NCBI GenBank assembly: GCA_026014515.1
Contig: JAOZIG010000234.1
Location: forward strand, 1-6,316
DNA length: 6,316 nt
DNA from: Candidatus Bathyarchaeota archaeon
GTDB lineage: Archaea > Thermoproteota > Bathyarchaeia > TCS64
Direction: 5' to 3'
Below, piece by piece: positions 1-4,346 of the stretch. A model generated the notes under the pieces. That model did not search any database. It was not told the origin of the DNA and saw only the letters and a list, made by a program, of their open reading frames with translations. Numbering within the stretch: position 1 is the stretch's first letter; every line of letters starts with the position of its first letter. Both the position numbers and the translations under genes were made by a program.

Positions 1-145
1 CCGTCTCCTTCTCCTCTACCACGACTGCTTTTCCGCCGTCAAACTTTCTTAACGCGGCTGCTATCTCGTAGCGTCTTGAGAGGGATTCCTTGATGGTTAC
101 TGTCTCATTCTCAATTTCTTCTAGAAACGTTCTAAGATTATTCAT
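1..145 (-). CDS. UbiD-family decarboxylase, N-terminal fragment (gene continues beyond the left edge)
   Basis: Only the first 48 codons are in the window. The protein starts MNNLRTFLEEIE and continues with SRRYEIAAALRKFDGGKAV. The opening LRxFLEExE, followed by an (S/P)RxYEIAAxLRK segment and a DGG-KAV turn, is how UbiD/YclB-type decarboxylases begin, especially archaeal ones. Members use prenylated FMN to decarboxylate unsaturated acids. In many archaea one member acts as anhydromevalonate phosphate decarboxylase in the archaeal mevalonate pathway. The catalytic Arg/Glu residues and the prFMN site lie outside the window, so substrate cannot be judged. I chose the ATG at 143-145, which lies 3 bp after the stop of the PAC4-like gene, so the two are probably cotranscribed. 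No strong Shine-Dalgarno is visible, which fits translation coupled to the upstream gene. The family call is fairly good; the specific role is inference. Confidence 0.72.
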   Translation of the reverse strand, partial: MNNLRTFLEEIENETVTIKESLSRRYEIAAALRKFDGGKAVVVEEKET

Positions 146-148
146 CTC

Positions 149-463
149 TCATTCACTCATTAACTCATTTAGCAGCCTCAAAACCTCCCTAACCTCAAAA
201 CCCAGAGGCAGATTGGTCGAAACGAGCGCGATCCTGTCATACTTGGACGCCACTTTATCGCCGATTACTCGTGAGACCACTTCATCGCGGTCACCGAGCA
301 ACTGGCTACCCGACTTATCTGGCAGGGTCGCGGTCAAGCTACCGAGCTTGGGTTTCTCCCCTACCCAGAAAAAGACGATTATAGCGTTCTCTAGCATCCC
401 CATGGATCCATACAGTGTTTGTTCATCCACTGTTACACTCTTTGTTTGAAAGATGAGGCTCAT
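149..463 (-). CDS. PAC4/PSMG4-like proteasome assembly chaperone homologue (104 aa)
   Basis: This small soluble protein has no signal peptide or membrane segment. In order it shows a beta-rich start (FQTKSVTVDEQ), a hydrophobic strand ending FFWVGEKP (residues 31-38), a LxSLTATLP-type strand, a polar turn with SQLLGD (53-58), an amphipathic helix (about 60-73), a strand with VSTNLP (81-86), and a C-terminal helix. The order and spacing match eukaryotic proteasome assembly chaperone 4 as I recall it: a (F/L)FLWVG strand, then STSLLGD, then a helix with LAxxLARK, then VSYNL. Family length (about 100-125 aa) also agrees. In eukaryotes PAC3-PAC4 helps assemble the 20S alpha ring; a similar role here is inference. 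Start: ATG at 461-463, since no earlier in-frame start fits the family better. It is followed 3 bp later by a UbiD-family gene and is divergent from STT3. If it is not a chaperone, it is an unassigned protein of the same fold. Confidence 0.66.
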   Translation of the reverse strand: MSLIFQTKSVTVDEQTLYGSMGMLENAIIVFFWVGEKPKLGSLTATLPDKSGSQLLGDRDEVVSRVIGDKVASKYDRIALVSTNLPLGFEVREVLRLLNELMSE

Positions 464-601
464 TAACAGAAAAAGGGGGGTCTCCCTTGTTAAGCATTAT
501 CTCGGTGAAACCGATTGTACCATTTAACCTATTAAGCGCAACACGGTATTCTCAATTTAAATAAAAGACCTGTATATCTTTGATGAAAAGGAAGTAAGAC
601 C
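464..601. promoter_or_regulatory. Divergent intergenic region with the STT3 promoter and candidate elements for the PAC4-like gene
   Basis: On the plus strand, TTTAAATAAAA at 556-566 is a good TATA-like box. It is centred about 40 bp upstream of the STT3 ATG, which predicts a start of transcription near 585-590 and a short leader. AAGGAAG at 588-594 lies 7 nt before that ATG and can act as a weak Shine-Dalgarno. For the minus-strand gene the best TATA-like string is GGTTAAATGG (complement of 520-529), about 60 bp upstream of its ATG. A perfect inverted repeat TCGGT-GAA-ACCGA lies at 502-514. A run of six G at 475-480, part of an AAGGG...CCCTT pairing (473-488), falls just upstream of the PAC4-like ATG. 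The box positions are seen; their use is inferred. Confidence 0.45.
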
Positions 602-2581
602 ATGGCGGAAAACCAAGCAACACAGGACATACTAAGCCGACTACGACCTACACGACTACAAGCTATCGAGATAGGCATACTCGCAGCAATAGCCGTAGTA
701 ACCGCGCTTCTCAGAATACTGCCCCTACAATACGGAGCATACTTCACGGCATTCGACCCACTCTTCCAGTATAGAGCAACAGAATACGTTGTGGAAAACG
801 GGTTCGCATCATGGTGGACATGGCATGATACAATGAGCTGGTACCCCATGGGTAGAAACGTTGCTAACAGCGCTTATCCCGGTATACCTTTTGCCGCTGC
901 GTTCCTGTATATGGTTCAGAAGACTCTTGGCTTTGGTATCAGTCTGTACAATGTCTGTTTATACTTCCCCGTTTTCATGGCGGTAGTCACAATAATCACA
1001 ATCTACTATCTCGGAAGAGAGTTACGTGGAAGAGCTACTGGAATATTTGCTGCTTTGTTCTTGGCAATTACCCCTGCTTTTATTGCGAGAACTTCACTAG
1101 GCTTCTTTGATACAGAGAACATTGGAATCTTTGCCATCGTTGCTACTAGTCTATTCTTCCTAAGGTCAAGCGATAAGGAACGAAGTATCGAACAACGTGT
1201 CATCTATGGCGTATTATCCGGGCTAACCCTTGGCTTGATCTATGCGAGTTGGGGTGCCGCCAAGTACATGACTGGTATGCTGATGCTCTACATGGGATTC
1301 CTAGTAATCACAGAAAAATACGAGATAAGACATCTCATAACCTATACAATTACTATTGGTCTAGGATTCCTCATAGTCTTCTTTACTCCGAGACTCGGAC
1401 CCATGAGTGTCCTCAGCCTAGACAGTGTTCTAGCCTTTGTGATGATACTAGGATTAATTGGATATGAGTTCATCAAGGACAAGATAGATATCAGCGTGCT
1501 CAGCGTAGCAGCACTTGGAATATTCGTTCTAGTTGTCCTCGCAATATTCATTTTACCCGCTGTTGGAATCGATATACCCATTGGATTCAAGTTCCTCAAG
1601 GTATTGAATCCCTTCACATCAACAGACAGTTTCCTCTACGACTCAGTAGCTGAGAACCACACAGTACCATGGGCTACACTATTCCACAACTATGGTATCA
1701 TCTTGATGCTCGGTGTATTCGGAACATACCTCAGCATCAAGGAACTTGACGAGAAAAACCTCTACGCTGTACTATTCTTCCTAACGAGTCTATACTTTGC
1801 TGGAGTCATGTCTCGTCTAACTCAGATTCTCACGGCGCCGGCGTGCTTGATCGGTGGATATGGTTTGGTACGCGCTGTGTCTCCTTTCCTTATGGAGCAG
1901 ACACCAGCTTCAAGCAGAACTGCTCGTAGAAGAAAACAGGTCTTTGGAGTTAGTAAACCACTGGTTCTTGTTTTCGCTGGGTTCCTACTTTTAGCCATGG
2001 TGCCAAATGTTTTCAGTGCTATTGACTCAGCTGACTCCCCCAATCAATTAGCCTCCAGCGCCATTAGCGTAAAGATAAACGGTGAATACCCACAGGACTG
2101 GCCAGAAGCGCTCGAATGGATGAAGACCAACATGGCGGATGACGCTGTTGTCTGCAGTTGGTGGGACTATGGTTACTGGATTGAGGCGATGGCTGGAAAA
2201 ACAACCATGGCTGATGGTGCCACCCAGACTACGCACCAGATCGCGAACATTGGTCAGATATTGATGAACGCACCCAATGTATCCATCGGAATGCTTGAGC
2301 GATATGGGGCAGACTACGTGGTAGTTTTCAGCTCTTACTCCGAGCAATATGGGCAGTCACTTTATGCAGGTGATGAGGTTAAGTGGCAGTGGATGGTCCA
2401 GATAGCTGGATTAGATATAGACGATTACGTGAACTATACTGCAGGCATCTATAATCCTGGATTCGTTCAAAGTACGCTCTATAATCTCATGTTCGAGGGT
2501 AACACTGATGGTCTATTCGAGCTTGTGTATAAGAGTGAGAATGGCTTCGTTTTGATCTATGAGGTCAAGTATCCAGATTAA
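602..2581 (+). CDS. aglB: Oligosaccharyltransferase catalytic subunit STT3/AglB (659 aa)
   Basis: This integral membrane enzyme transfers a lipid-linked oligosaccharide to Asn in N-x-S/T sequons on the outer face of the membrane. Residues about 20-475 form a multi-span hydrophobic region (first span about 22-42), followed by a soluble C-terminal domain. Visible motifs: first acidic motif FDPLFQYR with D52 in the first external loop; second DxD-type motif D170-T-E172; SVAE with E351 in external loop 5, the counterpart of SVSE/TIxE that holds the sequon in place; R405 in MSRLTQ, placed like the Arg that contacts the lipid-pyrophosphate; WWDYGYWI at 520-527, which binds sequon Ser/Thr; and D591xxK594xxxM598, the DK motif. 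All catalytic positions are present, so the enzyme looks active. Start: ATG at 602 behind AAGGAAG; an ATG at 583 meets a stop after four codons. Sequons occur within the protein itself, including N559 and N611. It is monocistronic by context, with a TATA-like box upstream and a T-run downstream. Confidence 0.95.
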   Translation: MAENQATQDILSRLRPTRLQAIEIGILAAIAVVTALLRILPLQYGAYFTAFDPLFQYRATEYVVENGFASWWTWHDTMSWYPMGRNVANSAYPGIPFAAAFLYMVQKTLGFGISLYNVCLYFPVFMAVVTIITIYYLGRELRGRATGIFAALFLAITPAFIARTSLGFFDTENIGIFAIVATSLFFLRSSDKERSIEQRVIYGVLSGLTLGLIYASWGAAKYMTGMLMLYMGFLVITEKYEIRHLITYTITIGLGFLIVFFTPRLGPMSVLSLDSVLAFVMILGLIGYEFIKDKIDISVLSVAALGIFVLVVLAIFILPAVGIDIPIGFKFLKVLNPFTSTDSFLYDSVAENHTVPWATLFHNYGIILMLGVFGTYLSIKELDEKNLYAVLFFLTSLYFAGVMSRLTQILTAPACLIGGYGLVRAVSPFLMEQTPASSRTARRRKQVFGVSKPLVLVFAGFLLLAMVPNVFSAIDSADSPNQLASSAISVKINGEYPQDWPEALEWMKTNMADDAVVCSWWDYGYWIEAMAGKTTMADGATQTTHQIANIGQILMNAPNVSIGMLERYGADYVVVFSSYSEQYGQSLYAGDEVKWQWMVQIAGLDIDDYVNYTAGIYNPGFVQSTLYNLMFEGNTDGLFELVYKSENGFVLIYEVKYPD

Positions 2582-2593
2582 TCTGTAATTGAT

Positions 2594-2613
2594 TGTTCTT
2601 TTTTCTTTAATTT
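2594..2613 (+). terminator. T-rich terminator after STT3
   Basis: A T-run interrupted by single C residues, with six T at 2599-2604 and further T at 2606-2608, begins about 18 nt past the STT3 stop codon. Archaeal RNA polymerase terminates at such T-tracts without needing a hairpin, and I see no GC-rich stem upstream. Confidence 0.5.
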
Positions 2614-2633
2614 CCATTAATATGTAGGTTTTA

Positions 2634-2658
2634 TTAACCAAAATGGTTAAGAAGCTTC
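2634..2658. promoter_or_regulatory. Two adjacent palindromes, candidate operator upstream of the PhoU/TrkA-C pair
   Basis: TTAACCA-AAA-TGGTTAA at 2634-2650 is a perfect inverted repeat with 7-bp arms and a 3-bp centre. It is followed immediately by GAAGCTTC at 2651-2658, a perfect 8-bp palindrome. They lie 70-94 bp before the next ATG, in the only sizeable gap between STT3 and the PhoU/TrkA-C genes. The AT-rich arms and short spacer suit a dimeric helix-turn-helix regulator better than an RNA hairpin. An RNA-level role, for example at the 3' end of the STT3 transcript, cannot be excluded. Confidence 0.35.
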
Positions 2659-2687
2659 CAAGGTATCACTATTTTTGACTCATTGGA

Positions 2688-2699
2688 TTTGATTTAATG
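2688..2699 (+). promoter_or_regulatory. Possible TATA-like box for the PhoU/TrkA-C operon
   Basis: TTTGATTTAATG lies about 30-40 bp before the ATG at 2728, where an archaeal TATA element would give a leader of only a few bases. It is a loose match. Another AT-rich string, ATTAATATG at 2616-2624, would instead give a leader of about 80 nt and place the palindromes around the start of transcription. I cannot decide between them. Confidence 0.3.
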
Positions 2700-2727
2700 C
2701 AACCAGTAACCGGGTTGAGCCGCTTCT

Positions 2728-3330
2728 ATGATAAAGGTAAAGAAAACAGAGTATAGACCAGCCCCAGTGCGTGAGACACTTATCCAGATGAAAGACATCT
2801 CAGAACTTATGATTGACCTCGCCTACAGCGCAGCCCTGTTCCACAACAAAGAGCTAGCTGAGGAGGTAATGACACTGGAGTCCAAGGTTGATGATCTTGT
2901 CTATCTACTGAACATGAACCTGATGCTAGCTGCACGTGACCGTGAAGACGCCGAGAAACTCTCTGGTGTAGCTAAGGTTGGTAGCCTTACTAATGCTATC
3001 AGTGACGCGGCAGCTGATATCGCGAGTCTAGTCCTACATGATATTATGGTTCATCCTGCTGTGCGTGAGGTTTTCCAACGAGCCGAAGAACATCTAATTA
3101 GGGTTAAGGTGGATGAGGACTCTTTCCTTGCCGGTAAGACCATTGATGATCTTGAGTTAGCCTCGGAGGTAGGTGTGGATATCATTGCTATCAGGCGTGG
3201 CGAGATCTGGCATATTAACCCGGATAAGGAGATTCTTTTACCTGAGGATGTTTTGGTTGCTCGTGGTACCGCTGATGGCTTGGAGAGTTTGAGTAAGGCT
3301 GCTAAGGGAGAGGTGGATCATCTTGAGTGA
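2728..3330 (+). CDS. PhoU-like domain plus TrkA-C (RCK_C) domain protein, first of a tandem pair (200 aa)
   Basis: Residues about 13-106 are all-helical and PhoU-like. They include SELMIDLAYSAALFHN (25-40), LAEEVMTLESKVDDL (43-57) and a second helix pair around SLTNAISDAAADIASLV (86-102). Residues about 121-192 are a TrkA-C/RCK_C beta-alpha domain, with SFLAGKTIDDLEL (132-144), VDIIAIRRGE (150-159) and a LPEDVLVARG strand (171-180). RCK_C domains bind small ligands and gate or regulate K+ and other cation transport systems. The PhoU part usually mediates dimerisation and contact with a membrane partner. There is no membrane segment and no NAD-binding Rossmann domain, so this is a regulatory subunit rather than a transporter. 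Start: ATG at 2728; nearby TTG and ATG codons upstream are out of frame. The gene overlaps the following paralogue by 8 bp. The domain call is strong; the ion and partner are unknown. Confidence 0.85.
   Translation: MIKVKKTEYRPAPVRETLIQMKDISELMIDLAYSAALFHNKELAEEVMTLESKVDDLVYLLNMNLMLAARDREDAEKLSGVAKVGSLTNAISDAAADIASLVLHDIMVHPAVREVFQRAEEHLIRVKVDEDSFLAGKTIDDLELASEVGVDIIAIRRGEIWHINPDKEILLPEDVLVARGTADGLESLSKAAKGEVDHLE
3307..3315 (+). promoter_or_regulatory. Shine-Dalgarno that sets a TTG start
   Basis: GGAGAGGTG, inside the last codons of the first PhoU/TrkA-C gene, closely resembles the archaeal consensus GGAGGTG. It lies 7 nt before the TTG at 3323-3325, and no ATG or GTG is in frame nearby. 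This supports TTG as the start of the second gene and translational coupling of the pair. Confidence 0.6.
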
Positions 3331-3910
3331 GTCTGACCGCCTTCACTGGGAGAAGATTACTCGTGAACTGGTTACGTTGAAGAACACCAGTGAGATGATG
3401 ATGGACTTGGCGTACTCTGCGCTGCTTCTTAACAATAACTATCTGGCGGAGGAGGTAATGTCCTTGGAGGAGCAGATGGATGAGCTTCACATCGACTTCC
3501 AGCTAGAGGTATTACGTCGTACAGATGAAGGAACTGATCCAAAACAACTGCTGGGCATCATCAGAATGGGTAACGTCACTGAACGCATAGCAGATGCAGC
3601 CAGCGAGATAGCTGAAGTAGTGCTACGAGGTGGTGAACCTCACCCGATACTTGGCATGGTTATTCAGGACGCCGAGGAGACGGTTGAACATGTTACAGTT
3701 GGCGAGAACAGTATCGTTGCAGGAAAAACCCTGAAAGAGGCTGAGATCGCTGACGAGACTGGTATGTGGGTGCTGTATATTCGTAGGGGTACACGTTGGA
3801 TGCGTCCGAGACCTAGTACAAGGATTATGCCCGGTGACCTCGTTGTGGCAAGCGGCTACAGTGAGGGTGAGGACGATTTCAAACAATTACTAAGTGGTAA
3901 AAAGGGCTAG
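3323..3910 (+). CDS. PhoU-like domain plus TrkA-C (RCK_C) domain protein, second of the tandem pair (195 aa)
   Basis: This is a paralogue of the preceding gene with the same architecture: PhoU-like helices at about 12-103 and an RCK_C domain at about 117-191. Shared blocks include SExMxDLAYSA, LAEEVMxLE, a helix with DAAxxIAxxVL, (F/I)xAGKT and IRRG. Differences include a more basic loop after IRRG (RWMRPRPSTR, 158-167) and a glycine- and acid-rich end. The probable function is the partner half of a hetero-oligomeric cation-transport regulator, as in other archaea where two PhoU/TrkA-C genes lie side by side. Start: TTG at 3323, chosen because a strong Shine-Dalgarno precedes it and the next in-frame ATG (M25) would remove the start of the first helix. 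It ends 5 bp from the facing eS6 stop codon. A GAGGAGGTAATG string at about 3452 repeats one in the first paralogue; it encodes the conserved EEVM. Confidence 0.85.
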   Translation: MSESDRLHWEKITRELVTLKNTSEMMMDLAYSALLLNNNYLAEEVMSLEEQMDELHIDFQLEVLRRTDEGTDPKQLLGIIRMGNVTERIADAASEIAEVVLRGGEPHPILGMVIQDAEETVEHVTVGENSIVAGKTLKEAEIADETGMWVLYIRRGTRWMRPRPSTRIMPGDLVVASGYSEGEDDFKQLLSGKKG

Positions 3911-3925
3911 AAGAACTATTCTTCT
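3909..3925. terminator. Inverted repeat spanning two convergent stop codons
   Basis: AGAAGAA-CTA-TTCTTCT is a perfect 7-bp inverted repeat with a 3-base centre. It contains the last two bases of the plus-strand TAG (3908-3910) and the whole minus-strand TAG (3916-3918). It is AT-rich and would be a weak RNA hairpin. It may mark where the two convergent transcripts end, but it may also be a by-product of the GAA-GAA codons that end eS6. Confidence 0.3.
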
Positions 3926-4332
3926 GTTGCTTCTTCCTCGGCTGGTGCCTCAACGGGCTCCGGCTCTGGTTCGGCTTTTTTCTTCTTCTTTGGAGCCTCT
4001 GTTACTGAAAAGTTGAGGAAGGTTGTCTCTGTGCTGACTGTGTTTCCCCTTACTACTTTTCGTTTGAGTTCTCCGTCGCTCTTTGGCTTGTAGCCGACGC
4101 CTCCACTGAGTACGATGTGTGACTTGGCGCTTCCATGAACGTCGGGGCGCATGGGTATTCCATCTTTGTCGGTTCCGCCTGTTAGTTTGATTTTGTATCC
4201 CTGCAGTCCTGCGATTGAGCCGTCGATTGTTTGACCGATTCTTGTTCCTACGAGGTTGCGTAGCTGAGCATCCTCTATCTCTACTCGCTGGCTTGTTCCG
4301 TCTGCCGGGTTTGAGATGATGAGTATTGGCAT
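3916..4332 (-). CDS. rps6e: Small ribosomal subunit protein eS6 (138 aa) with a charged C-terminal tail
   Basis: This is a component of the archaeal/eukaryotic 30S/40S subunit. LTGGTDKDGIPM at residues 50-61 matches the S6e family signature (L-x-G-G-x-D-x-x-G-x-P-M). It is followed by RPDVHG, an SGGVGYKP segment and the basic KRKVVRGNTVS segment (90-100), all typical of the core fold. After about residue 111 comes a low-complexity tail: five Lys (115-119), then EPEPEPVEAPAEEE to the end. The core of roughly 110 residues is normal for archaea and lacks the long serine-containing helix of eukaryotic eS6. Start: ATG at 4330-4332, with GGAG (complement of 4344-4347) upstream overlapping the infB stop. 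It is second in an operon behind aIF5B with a 14-bp gap, a pairing known in other archaea, so it is presumably cotranscribed. Confidence 0.95.
   Translation of the reverse strand: MPILIISNPADGTSQRVEIEDAQLRNLVGTRIGQTIDGSIAGLQGYKIKLTGGTDKDGIPMRPDVHGSAKSHIVLSGGVGYKPKSDGELKRKVVRGNTVSTETTFLNFSVTEAPKKKKKAEPEPEPVEAPAEEEATEE
3976..3990 (+). terminator. T-tract terminator for the PhoU/TrkA-C operon, lying inside the eS6 gene
   Basis: Six T at 3976-3981 followed by CTTCTTCTT form the plus-strand face of the lysine codons in the eS6 tail. They lie about 65 nt past the PhoU/TrkA-C stop. Archaeal polymerase releases at such tracts, so plus-strand transcripts probably end here, within the antisense of rps6e. 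Confidence 0.4.
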
Positions 4333-4346
4333 TTTTCTCTATTCTC

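Noticed and set aside
90..449. Plus-strand open frame of 119 codons opposite the PAC4-like and UbiD genes
   Set aside because: It is antisense to two better supported genes, is rich in Ser/Thr/Arg as expected for a complementary-strand frame, and matches no family.
583..597. Mini-frame ATG-AAA-AGG-AAG-TAA just before the STT3 start, as a possible leader peptide
   Set aside because: It is only four codons, and it contains the Shine-Dalgarno-like AAGGAAG of STT3. The ATG probably lies at or upstream of the transcription start, so translation is unlikely.
532..849. Minus-strand open frame of 105 codons across the STT3 promoter and start
   Set aside because: It overlaps the conserved first catalytic loop of STT3 on the opposite strand and has no recognisable protein features; the minus-strand frames at 1342-1617 and 2048-2347 are rejected for the same reason.
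2862..2873. GAGGAGGTAATG, which looks like a perfect Shine-Dalgarno plus ATG and recurs near 3452
   Set aside because: Both copies are in frame and encode the conserved EEVM of the PhoU-like helix. The spacing to the ATG is too short for initiation, so the repeat reflects paralogy.
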